Below, piece after piece: positions 19,745-27,791 of a stretch of 64,000 nucleotides of DNA. Under the pieces are notes generated by a model, which worked only from the letters and a program-made list of their open reading frames with translations, did no database searches and was not told the DNA's origin. Position 1 is the first letter of the stretch; every line of letters starts with the position of its first letter. The DNA comes from Affinibrenneria salicis (GTDB lineage: Bacteria > Pseudomonadota > Gammaproteobacteria > Enterobacterales > Enterobacteriaceae). The stretch lies in assembly GCF_008710095.1 (NCBI RefSeq), contig NZ_VYKJ01000002.1, positions 329,188-393,187 of the forward strand, written 5' to 3'. The translations under genes were made by a program, and so were the position numbers.

Positions 19745-20638
19745 ATGACGCTGGACAACGATCTCTTTCCCGCGCTCAATTACTTTGCTGCCATTGCCCG
19801 CCACGGCAGCTTTCGGGCGGCCGCGCGCCATCTCAATATGTCGCCTTCGGCCGTCAGCCATGCGATCGCCATGCTCGAACGGCGGCTGGGGCTGAAATTG
19901 CTTAGCAGGACCACGCGCAGCGTCGCCCTGACCCCGGAAGGGAAAGTGGTGCTGGAAGGTCTTGACCCCGCCCTCGAGCGGATTAAGGATGCCATCGACA
20001 CGGCAAAGGGATTGGCGCAGGCCATCGCCGGCAGCCTGCGTATCGCGGCGCCCCGCACGGTCAGCGAATTTCTGCTGACGCCGCTGTTGCTCGCCTTCAG
20101 CCAGGCGTATCCACGCATTGCCGTCGAACTGCACGCCGACGATGCGCTGCAGGATATTGTTGCCGGCGGGTTCGACTTCGGCGTACGCTTTGGCGACAGA
20201 CTGGAGCAGGATATGATCGCCGTGGCGATCGGCGCGCCGACGCGGGTGCTGCTCGTCGCTTCGCCCGACTATGTGCGGGAAAATGGGCTGCCGGTCACGC
20301 CAGACGATGTTCAACGCCACCGTTGCCTGGGACGACGTTTCCCCGGCGGCGGTCTGTTCGCATGGCATTTTTTCCACGGGCAAGAGCAGAGAACATTCAC
20401 GCCCGACGCCATACTGACCTTCAGTGACGATCTCCTGCTGCGCCAGGCGGCGCTCGCCGGCGCGGGAATTGGCTTCGCATTCGAAGAAACCGTGCGGAAC
20501 GAGATCGCGGTCGGTCGGCTCGTCGAAATTCTGCCAGACTGGGCGAGCGCCCCTGAACGTTGTTATCTCTACTGGCCCGGGAATCCTGTCGCCCGCCCTG
20601 CGGCGCGCACGTTCATTGACTTTGCGAAGCGCTATTAG
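19745..20638 (+). CDS. LysR-family transcriptional regulator
   Basis: 297-residue LTTR; HTH at about residues 10-60 (SFRAAARHLNMSPSAVSHAI; LLSRTTRSVALTPEG) and effector domain (GGFDFGVRFGDRLEQDMIAV; AGAGIGFAFEETVRNEI). Divergent from the aldo/keto reductase, a common pairing. The 220 bases that follow, up to the Hsp90-like gene, show no further gene. Confidence 0.88.
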   Translation: MTLDNDLFPALNYFAAIARHGSFRAAARHLNMSPSAVSHAIAMLERRLGLKLLSRTTRSVALTPEGKVVLEGLDPALERIKDAIDTAKGLAQAIAGSLRIAAPRTVSEFLLTPLLLAFSQAYPRIAVELHADDALQDIVAGGFDFGVRFGDRLEQDMIAVAIGAPTRVLLVASPDYVRENGLPVTPDDVQRHRCLGRRFPGGGLFAWHFFHGQEQRTFTPDAILTFSDDLLLRQAALAGAGIGFAFEETVRNEIAVGRLVEILPDWASAPERCYLYWPGNPVARPAARTFIDFAKRY

Positions 20639-20859
20639 CGACGCTATTGTCCGCCGGTCAACGGCGCCGACCGTTCAGGATAATGGCGCACACCGGTTTA
20701 AAACCGACTGGCGAGATGTAGCGGCCGTAGCGACGCGCGGCAGCCGCACTACGCCGCACGGCCATAACGCCAGGAGCCGGCCGATGCGTAATCGAACTTC
20801 CCAAAGTCCTTAATATCGAGAATAATAACTTCCAGGTTGTTGATAAAGGGAAATATACG

Positions 20860-22704
20860 TTGGAAAGTACGCCTCCGCTGTCGTCAATTGTACAGCATCA
20901 AACCCCGGTTAATTTGAGCGGTTTAATGCAGGTGCTCAGCCAGCATCTCTACTCTACGCCGATGGTTGCCATACGTGAGCTGGTGCAGAATGCGCATGAC
21001 GCAATTATCCGGCGCCGGCTGGAAGAGCCGCAGTGGCGGCAACCGGCCAGTATCCACGTGCGCTGCGATCCGGCGATCCCGGCTATCACCATTACCGATG
21101 TGGGATCCGGTCTGACCGAAGAGGAAATTCATCAATATCTGGCGACGGTCGGCGTCGGCTACACGCGCGGATTGCGTCAGAGCGACGATGACACCGGTCT
21201 GATCGGCATGTTCGGTCTGGGTTTCGCCTCCGCCTTTGTGGTGGCGGAAAAGGTGACGCTGACCACCACCTCCTGGCAGCAACCCGACGTTAGCTGGCGC
21301 TACCGCTCGACCAACGGCGAGTCCTACAGCATCGAACCGGCGACCGGGCACCCGGTCGGTACCACGATCGAGCTTACGCTGAAGTCGGAGTTTGTCGGTC
21401 TGGCCAACGCCGGCCATCTCAGCGCAGTTCTGAGCCGCTACTGCGCGTTGCTGCATGAGCCGGTGTTTGTCGGCGATGAAGAAGTCGCCATCAACCACAT
21501 TACCCCGCCCTGGCGCGAACAAAACGGCGACGGCGTCTCTCTGCATCCGGCGCTGGTGCAAAAGCGCCATCTGGAATTCGCCGCCCGCTTTGAGCAACGC
21601 TTTACGCCCTTATGCGTCCTGCCGGTGGAGCCGGCCGGCGACAGCGATGCCGTCGGCATCCTCTGGTTACAGGATGGCGCGACCTACGGCACCAGCGACA
21701 ACCGTAATTTGTCGCTGTTCCTGCGCGGCATGTTGATTGACGACCAGGCGCGGGAACTGCTGCCGCCCTGGGCGGGTTTCGTCGGCGGCGTTATCGAATC
21801 AAACCGCCTGACGCCGACCGCCAGCCGTGAAGATCTGCAGCGCGATGGCCGTTACCAGGCGACGCAAATAGCGTTGAATGAGTCGTTAATCAACGGGCTG
21901 GCCTCGTTAGCCAAAAACCAGCCCGAAATCTGGCGCCGGGTCATCGCGCGCCATAATGAGGCGCTGATGGGCGCGGCGCTGTGCGATGAACGCCTGTTCG
22001 ATCTACTGAAAGACGATCTGAATGTGCCGACCTCGCAGGGCGAGATGCCGGTAAAAAAACTGCGGCGCGATAACACCCTGACGCTAATGCTGGGCGAGGA
22101 CGGCGGATTTGAAGCGATGCTGTTCCGTCTGCTGCAGCGCCCGGTCGCCCTGGGCTATCGGTATGCCGTGGTGCCCTTTCTGCGCCGCTGGGCCCAGAGC
22201 TACTCGACCAGGTTAATCGAAATCGGCACCAGGTCCGGCAATCAGCAACTGTTCGCCCTGCAGGATATCTCCTCGCAGGAGGAGGCGTGGTGGAAAGAGC
22301 GGCTGCTGGATGATGAAGCCTTTATCGCCGCTCGTTTCGAGCCTGAATCTCTGCCGCTCATCGTGGTGACCGACCGCGAAGCGGAACTCAAAAAACGTCT
22401 GGAACAGGACGATGCCGATAAACGGATGAGCACCGCCGCGTTAATGCTGGCGCGTCAGTTCAGCCAAAAAATAGTTCAAACCCAAACCCAACTTCTGTAT
22501 TTGAATTTTTCCAATCCGGCCGTCCGGGCGCTATCGCAGTGCTGGAAGGCGGGCAAAACGCCTGACGACGGCGCATTCTGCCTGTTAAAAAGCCTGAAAG
22601 TCTTACTGGCGGCGCAGGCCCCGGAATATCAGGAAGGCAAACTGCAGCAGGCGCTGGAAAACTTTAGCCAGGTGATCACCCGCCAGGCGAATAATTTATT
22701 ATAA
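20860..22704 (+). CDS. Divergent Hsp90 (HtpG-like) chaperone
   Basis: 614 residues, close to HtpG (624), but clearly not the housekeeping htpG. The GHKL ATP site is intact: AIRELVQNAHDAI (catalytic Glu40, Mg-binding Asn44), TDVGSGLTEEE (Asp80), GMFGLGFASAF (about 117-126), GTTIEL (about 167). The middle domain has the Hsp90 catalytic loop as LTPTASREDLQ (Arg about 323), preceded by LFLRGMLIDDQ, matching HtpG's layout. So nucleotide binding, hydrolysis and client-loop features are kept, while much of the sequence has drifted. The start is TTG 20860 with AAAGGG 9 bases upstream; the first internal ATG would remove the first helix. It ends 8 bases before the TPR gene, so they are translated from one mRNA. 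Client and role are unknown. Confidence 0.85.
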   Translation: MESTPPLSSIVQHQTPVNLSGLMQVLSQHLYSTPMVAIRELVQNAHDAIIRRRLEEPQWRQPASIHVRCDPAIPAITITDVGSGLTEEEIHQYLATVGVGYTRGLRQSDDDTGLIGMFGLGFASAFVVAEKVTLTTTSWQQPDVSWRYRSTNGESYSIEPATGHPVGTTIELTLKSEFVGLANAGHLSAVLSRYCALLHEPVFVGDEEVAINHITPPWREQNGDGVSLHPALVQKRHLEFAARFEQRFTPLCVLPVEPAGDSDAVGILWLQDGATYGTSDNRNLSLFLRGMLIDDQARELLPPWAGFVGGVIESNRLTPTASREDLQRDGRYQATQIALNESLINGLASLAKNQPEIWRRVIARHNEALMGAALCDERLFDLLKDDLNVPTSQGEMPVKKLRRDNTLTLMLGEDGGFEAMLFRLLQRPVALGYRYAVVPFLRRWAQSYSTRLIEIGTRSGNQQLFALQDISSQEEAWWKERLLDDEAFIAARFEPESLPLIVVTDREAELKKRLEQDDADKRMSTAALMLARQFSQKIVQTQTQLLYLNFSNPAVRALSQCWKAGKTPDDGAFCLLKSLKVLLAAQAPEYQEGKLQQALENFSQVITRQANNLL

Positions 22705-22712
22705 CTGGAGCA

Positions 22713-25028
22713 ATGAGCATGGATATTTGGCAATGGTATCGTCAATACCAGCAGGATATGTGGGAATCCGGTCAGAATTATCCGGTCAGACTGGTGGATG
22801 ATTTTATCGATTCCGTCGTGGATATTCAGTACGGTAAAACGGAGGCGCTGTTGCCGGAGCTGCGCGCGCTGAAGAAAACCGCCAATAATCCCTGGCTTGA
22901 GGTACTGATCGGCCACTGGGAAATGCGTCACCGGCTGAATAACGCCCGCGAAGGACAGACGGCGCTCAGCGACGTGGTGGCGCTCTATGAGCGCGCTCAC
23001 CGCAGCGACGCCGCGGAATGCCCGCAATCTATCTGCGTCACTCAGGACCTCAGCCATTGCTACGCCAACCTGGATGCGCCGGGCTGGGCCGACGAGCGCA
23101 TCGCGGTATGCCAGGAAACCATGGACAAGATCGATCCGCTGTGGAGCTGCTATCAATGCCTGTCGGAAGAGCAGTTTCTGGCGATGATTGATAAGGGCGA
23201 CTATGCGCAGGCGCTGGATTTCGTGCGTCGGCAGATCGCCAACATTCAGGCGGCGGGCGAAGACGACGTCGACGGACTACGCGAAGACGAAGCCATTGGC
23301 CTGATGATGCTGCAGCAATACGACGAGGCGCTTGCGGTCATTAACGCCGTGATTGACAACAGCGATCCGAACGACAGCGCACAGACTCGCGAAACGCAGG
23401 CCATGATCAAGCTGCTGATTCTCGCCACCATGGGACAAGACGAAGAGGCGTGGCGCCTGCTGCCGCCGCCTGCGGCGGTCACGCCGCATATTTCCATGCG
23501 CTGGACCGCCGTCGTCGGCCTGTTGCTGGCGCGCGCGCCCGAAAAAAACAGCTGGCAAATCGGCCGCGTGCTGCAGCAGGTGCTGGAGCAGCGGGAACGG
23601 GTCGGCGCGCATCGCGATGTGATCACCGTAGCCAAAGTTCATATCAGACTGGCGCTGGGCCGCCAGGCCATTTGGGTTGCGCGCCGCGCGCTGGCCATCG
23701 CCCAGACGCATCTTGCCGAATTGCGCAGTCCGCTGGGCGACGATCGGGCTTTAGCGGCATTGGCCGACGAGATTTCGGTCCACGCCCTGCAGACCAGTCT
23801 GCCGGTGCCGGCGGATCAGTTGATGAGCTGGCTGGAGCAACGCGCGGACGAGGAGCGCGATCCGGAACAGGAAGTTGAATGGCTAACGCTGGCCGTGTCT
23901 GAGCGACCGGACGATCAACCCCTGCAACTGCTGGCGGCATCGGCGCTGCAGGCCTGCGCCGCCGAACGCCAGGCCGCCGAACTGCTGGAAGCGTGGGTGC
24001 AACGTCACCCGGAAGAAGAAAGCGAAATCGTTTACCAGCTATTACAGCTGCTGTTGCGCGCCGGCAATTTTTCCCGTATCGAACAACTGGCGGAGCATTA
24101 CCAGGCCGGCATGCCGCACGTGGCGCTTTGGTATCGGATCCAGGCGGCGCAGGCGCAGGAAGACTGGGAAAAAACCGAACGACTGTGCATGCAGATGACG
24201 CAATTGGCGGGTATGGAAAACAAGATCTCCCCGTGGATGATCGCGGGCGTTGCGGCGATGAAACTCAAAGGGTTCGACCGCGCGCTCGCCTGCTACCAGC
24301 AGGCGCTGATACGTATTGACGCTCAGGAAATGTCGCCGGTTAACGCCCTTTGGGATGCGATGACCGCCGCCAGCGCCCTGCAGGACTGGCCGACGGTACG
24401 GGCGCTATCCGCTCGTCTGGAGATGACATTCTCCAGCGATGAGGGGCCGATCGAAGAGAACTGGGGATGGGTTCGCCTGCGATTTTGGGAAGATCATGAA
24501 TATCGCTACTATCTGGCGCTGCGCACCGGCCCGGTTACGGCGATCGTTCGTCAGCCCGGATACAATAATGCGGTTCAGCATTTCAACGATCTGGTGGTGT
24601 TCGACGCGGCGCTGCTGAACGAGCAGCCGGAAACCGAAGAAGAAAAAGAGCACTTCATTGGGCTGTATGACGTCGTTCACGTGGTTAAATCCGGCCAATA
24701 CGCGCCCGCCTGGTTTATTGACGGCGTCGCGCCTGGCCAGGAGGCCTTCCAGCAACTGGCCGACCAACTCGAAGCGGAACGCTGCTATGTGTGGGTAACC
24801 AGCGACGACGACTACCAGGTGGTGGATAGCCAGGCCGGCGATACGCCGTTGCCGGGCCTGCATTTTGTGTTGTCCGCGCCGTTGGATATGCCGGAACAGA
24901 ACATTGACTCGCTGCTGAGCCGGCTTACCGCCGGCTGGCAACATCAGCCGCACTGGCTGGCGTTAGCGCGCAAAGCCGGGCTGGATGAGAGCCGCCATCT
25001 TGCCACTATCGAACGTTATCAGCTGTAA
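22713..25028 (+). CDS. Large tetratricopeptide-repeat protein paired with the Hsp90-like chaperone
   Basis: 771 residues, acidic, no signal peptide or membrane span, so cytosolic. It is mostly helical repeats of TPR type, for example KGDYAQALDFVRRQI (about residue 165), QYDEALAVINAVIDNSDP (about 205) and KGFDRALACYQQALIRID (about 525). The last ~180 residues (from about 590) are not TPR and look like a separate alpha/beta domain (YRYYLALRTGPVTAIV, FHGL-like FIGLYDVVHVVKSG). The start ATG 22713 has TGGAG upstream; ATG 22719 is possible. TPR proteins are the classical Hsp90 co-chaperones in eukaryotes, so a chaperone/co-chaperone role is an attractive inference, but no function is known to me. 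Confidence 0.8.
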   Translation: MSMDIWQWYRQYQQDMWESGQNYPVRLVDDFIDSVVDIQYGKTEALLPELRALKKTANNPWLEVLIGHWEMRHRLNNAREGQTALSDVVALYERAHRSDAAECPQSICVTQDLSHCYANLDAPGWADERIAVCQETMDKIDPLWSCYQCLSEEQFLAMIDKGDYAQALDFVRRQIANIQAAGEDDVDGLREDEAIGLMMLQQYDEALAVINAVIDNSDPNDSAQTRETQAMIKLLILATMGQDEEAWRLLPPPAAVTPHISMRWTAVVGLLLARAPEKNSWQIGRVLQQVLEQRERVGAHRDVITVAKVHIRLALGRQAIWVARRALAIAQTHLAELRSPLGDDRALAALADEISVHALQTSLPVPADQLMSWLEQRADEERDPEQEVEWLTLAVSERPDDQPLQLLAASALQACAAERQAAELLEAWVQRHPEEESEIVYQLLQLLLRAGNFSRIEQLAEHYQAGMPHVALWYRIQAAQAQEDWEKTERLCMQMTQLAGMENKISPWMIAGVAAMKLKGFDRALACYQQALIRIDAQEMSPVNALWDAMTAASALQDWPTVRALSARLEMTFSSDEGPIEENWGWVRLRFWEDHEYRYYLALRTGPVTAIVRQPGYNNAVQHFNDLVVFDAALLNEQPETEEEKEHFIGLYDVVHVVKSGQYAPAWFIDGVAPGQEAFQQLADQLEAERCYVWVTSDDDYQVVDSQAGDTPLPGLHFVLSAPLDMPEQNIDSLLSRLTAGWQHQPHWLALARKAGLDESRHLATIERYQL

Positions 25029-25044
25029 CAAATAAGCCCGTCAT

Positions 25045-25072
25045 CGCGGCGGCTCCGGACGGGGCCGCCGCG
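25045..25072 (+). terminator. Hairpin after the Hsp90/TPR operon
   Basis: Perfect 9-bp GC stem CGCGGCGGC / GCCGCCGCG with a 10-base loop, 17 bases past the TPR stop. It lacks a T run, so it may be a Rho-assisted or mRNA-stabilising hairpin. 25073-25330 otherwise shows no gene. Confidence 0.5.
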
Positions 25073-25330
25073 TGTACTGCCCCGCTATCTCGCAAACCTG
25101 AAATATTTAGCCGCTGTCTCTGCAATGCTCATCGCCCTCAGGCAACAGAAAAATCATCTGACTGAAATAATAAAACAAACGGGAGTTTGCTATTCTGATC
25201 AACGCGATCTCAGCGCGGGTTAATCAACGTGATGATGACCTATGGGCGGTCTGAAACAAGCGATGTCTTCGTTGGCGCATCAACGTAACATCATAAAAAC
25301 AATTTTCTTAAAAGATAAAAGGGATGCATC

Positions 25331-25588
25331 ATGGTAAAGCAAAAAAAATATTTCCAGCCAATCGATTTAGATAAAAACTTTTGTATCTTGATGATGTTAT
25401 TGATCATCAACACGCTGCTTTTTAATACCGGCGTGGTCAAGACCGGCACTAACATTTTAATCGGCATGCTGGTCGCCGTTAATTTCGTACCGCCCATGGT
25501 TAATGTGAAAAAATTATGGTTTTACCGGACCGTGGTTGCATTATGCTCCGTATTATTGTTGATATCGGTGTATCGGTTCTTTAAATAG
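25331..25588 (+). CDS. Small two-span membrane protein, unknown
   Basis: 85 residues, Lys-rich N-terminus (MVKQKKYFQPIDLDKNF), then hydrophobic spans at about residues 18-32 (ILMMLLIINTLLF), about 41-54 (NILIGMLVAVNFV) and 65-82 (TVVALCSVLLLISVYRF). AAAAGGG lies 8-10 bases before ATG 25331. No family recognised. Its middle part (25445-25513) recurs inverted at 26730-26799 with about 65 of 69 bases equal, giving the peptide GTNILIGVLVAVNFVSPMVK there; that both preserve codons argues this is a real gene. More AT-rich than its neighbours. Confidence 0.6.
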   Translation: MVKQKKYFQPIDLDKNFCILMMLLIINTLLFNTGVVKTGTNILIGMLVAVNFVPPMVNVKKLWFYRTVVALCSVLLLISVYRFFK

Positions 25589-25764
25589 TCGCCCTTCACC
25601 AGGGCTGGCCTGCGGCCGCGCAATTTTGTTCAAGACAAACGAAAACGCCTTCCCTTCAATAACCCCCTCCACTCCACATCAGATCGCGAGACAAATCTCC
25701 GCATCAGCGCTGCGGCCTGGCGTGCTACCGTAGCGCTGGCGCAAGAGAAATTGAGGGCTGTTTA

Positions 25765-26622
25765 ATGGCTAAACGTGTTCACCATGTCGCGCAACATTGT
25801 ACTGGCATCGCCGGCGTCGAGGCTATGACCATGCTGACGGAACATGCGTTTCCGCGCCACTCGCACGATCATTTCGGCATCGGCGTTATGACCAGCGGCG
25901 CGCAGCGCTCCTGGAGCGACATGGGGCTGGTTGAATCGCGCGCCGGCGATATCATCATGGTCAATCCCGGAGAAATCCACGATGGCGCGCCAGTCGGCGG
26001 CGTCCGGGGTTGGCACATCATCTATCTGGCGCCGAACCTGCTCATGCGCGAGGCCGGAGACGACGTCGCGCCTGGCGATCTCACCATTCGGCCGGTCGCG
26101 CAGGATGCGCAGCTTGCCGGCGAGATTTTACGTTTTTTCCGTGAATTGAGTCGGCAAAATAGCGACCCGCTGGCCAGGGAAGAGGCCCTGCTCCGCTGCC
26201 TGATGAGCGTAACGCAAAAACATGGGGTGAACGGCGCGCGCGGCGCGCGAAAATCCCCTTCCGTCGCACGGGCGATACAGCGGCTGGAGCAGGCGCCGGA
26301 AAATCCGATATCCCTGAGCGAACTGGCCGGGCTGTGCGACATGAGCCGCTTCCAGCTGCTGCGCGGTTTTGCGCGAGAAACGGGAGCCACGCCGCATGCT
26401 TATCTCGTTCAGCTGCGCGTGCGTCTGGCGCGTCGCCTGCTTGCTGCGGGCCAACGTCCGGCGGATGCCGCGCTGCTGGCGGGCTTTGCCGATCAGAGTC
26501 ATTTGACCCGGGCCTTTGTCCGCCAGTTCGGCGTTACCCCCGCCCGCTATCAGGCGATTATCCGCCCGGCGGTCGGCCGCAATATCTTACAAGACCCCGG
26601 CGTGTCCGAACGCGAAAATTAA
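25765..26622 (+). CDS. AraC-family transcriptional regulator
   Basis: 285 residues: N-terminal cupin-like sensing domain (HAFPRHSHDHFGIGVMTSG, NPGEIHDGAPV; about residues 25-80) and C-terminal double HTH (ISLSELAGLCDMSRFQLLRG and DAALLAGFADQSHLTRAF with the closing FGVTPARYQ; about 180-265). GAGGG precedes ATG 25765. AraC regulators of this kind commonly sit beside LysE-type amino acid exporters, and such a gene follows at 26920; control of that exporter is likely. Confidence 0.9.
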   Translation: MAKRVHHVAQHCTGIAGVEAMTMLTEHAFPRHSHDHFGIGVMTSGAQRSWSDMGLVESRAGDIIMVNPGEIHDGAPVGGVRGWHIIYLAPNLLMREAGDDVAPGDLTIRPVAQDAQLAGEILRFFRELSRQNSDPLAREEALLRCLMSVTQKHGVNGARGARKSPSVARAIQRLEQAPENPISLSELAGLCDMSRFQLLRGFARETGATPHAYLVQLRVRLARRLLAAGQRPADAALLAGFADQSHLTRAFVRQFGVTPARYQAIIRPAVGRNILQDPGVSEREN

Positions 26623-26729
26623 GCGTCACTGTACTTAATCCGCGAGGGACACCATGTTTTTTGCTTACCGCCTGCACGCCGGGGATAAATGTCCCCGGCG
26701 CGCGCTCCATATTTTGACCGACGAGGGAC

Positions 26730-26799
26730 TTTTTTTCACCTTAACCATAGGCGATACGAAATTAACGGCGACCAGCACGCCGATTAAAATGTTAGTGCC
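26730..26799 (-). pseudogene. Inverted partial copy of the small membrane protein gene
   Basis: The reverse strand of this 70-base piece is about 94% equal (65 of 69 by eye) to 25445-25513 and encodes GTNILIGVLVAVNFVSPMVK followed by VKK. No start and no complete frame of the gene remain, so it is a decayed fragment. It lies in the 297-base gap between the araC-type regulator and lysE-type exporter; the rest of that gap shows nothing recognisable. Confidence 0.75.
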
Positions 26800-26919
26800 G
26801 ACGCGCCGCGTAAAGCTGGCGCGCTGGCGCGCGCCTGGGACGGCTATCGTTCGCGAACAACACGCCCGCAAGGTCGCTGCGATACGGCGTTCGGCGTCAC
26901 TGGCCACAGGAGTGACGCC

Positions 26920-27531
26920 ATGAGCATCGATTTTCTGCTGACCTCGTTGATCGTCGTCGTTTCGCCGGGAACGGGCGCGCTCTATACGATTTCCACCGGG
27001 CTTTCCCAGGGCGGCCGAGCCGGAGCGCTGGCCGCTTTCGGCTGCGCGCTGGGCGCCATCCCACATATGCTTGCCGCGATTACCGGTCTGGCGGCGCTGT
27101 TTCACGCCAGCGCGTCGGCATTTGAAATAGCGAAATACCTGGGCGCGGGCTGGCTGCTTTACATGGCCGCCAATACGCTGAAAAAAGAGGGGGCGCTGCG
27201 GGTCGGCGACGCCCCGCAGCGTCGCTCCGCGCTGAACGTGGTTACTTCGGCTATTTTTATCAATTTTCTCAATCCAAAGTTGTCTATCTTCTTCCTTGCC
27301 TTCCTGCCGCAGTTCATCAGCGCGAATGATCCCGCCCCCGCCGCGCGCATGGTCGCGCTGAGCGCCGTATTTATTCTGATGACGCTGATCGTGTTTGTCT
27401 TCTATGCCGTTTTCGCCGCGCGGATGCGCCGTCATATTCTGTCGCGACCGGGCGTTCTCCTGTGGATACGACGCGGCTTTGCCGCCGGATTCGTCGGGCT
27501 GGGGATAAAACTCGCGCTGAGCCAGAGATAG
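26920..27531 (+). CDS. LysE-family amino acid exporter
   Basis: 203-residue inner-membrane protein of the LysE/RhtB family, which exports amino acids such as lysine, threonine or homoserine lactone. Six hydrophobic spans; the N-terminal signature VVVSPGTGALYTISTGLSQG (about residues 12-31, the PGP/PGT motif and G-rich loop) and SAIFINFLNPKLSIFFLAFL (about 113-132) are diagnostic. AGGAGTGA lies before ATG 26920. Substrate unknown. Probably controlled by the AraC regulator upstream. Confidence 0.9.
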   Translation: MSIDFLLTSLIVVVSPGTGALYTISTGLSQGGRAGALAAFGCALGAIPHMLAAITGLAALFHASASAFEIAKYLGAGWLLYMAANTLKKEGALRVGDAPQRRSALNVVTSAIFINFLNPKLSIFFLAFLPQFISANDPAPAARMVALSAVFILMTLIVFVFYAVFAARMRRHILSRPGVLLWIRRGFAAGFVGLGIKLALSQR

Positions 27532-27737
27532 CCCGGCGGCATACGCCGCCGTCGACGCGGCGTCGGAGGGTATCCCGGTATTTCGCCCCGTCTTGCGGCA
27601 TCGCCCTGACCGTCTGCCGCCGGAGATCCGTCTGTCCGGCGGCAAAGAAAAACTCGCCAGACGGCGGAAGCAGGGAAAATCGGCAGTGAATTGCGCAGAG
27701 ACCATCGGTTGAAATGGTACGTTAATTATCGTACAGT

Positions 27738-27767
27738 ATTAATGTACTAAACAATACGTACATTAAT
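27738..27767. promoter_or_regulatory. Inverted repeat upstream of the DHA2 pump (candidate operator)
   Basis: ATTAATGTAC and GTACATTAAT form a perfect 10-bp inverted repeat with a 10-base spacer, 25 bases before the DHA2 pump start; related GTAC-containing words lie just upstream (27717-27734). This is the layout of a TetR/MarR-type operator over a promoter. No regulator gene for it is adjacent. Confidence 0.55.
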
Positions 27768-27791
27768 TCACCCCCTCTGGAGAATGTCTTC

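Noticed and set aside
26665..27705. 346-codon open frame on the reverse strand
   Set aside because: It runs antiparallel to the clear LysE gene and over non-coding ends; its composition (Arg/Gln/Gly rich) is that of a shadow frame. Only its last part reflects the small inverted gene copy.
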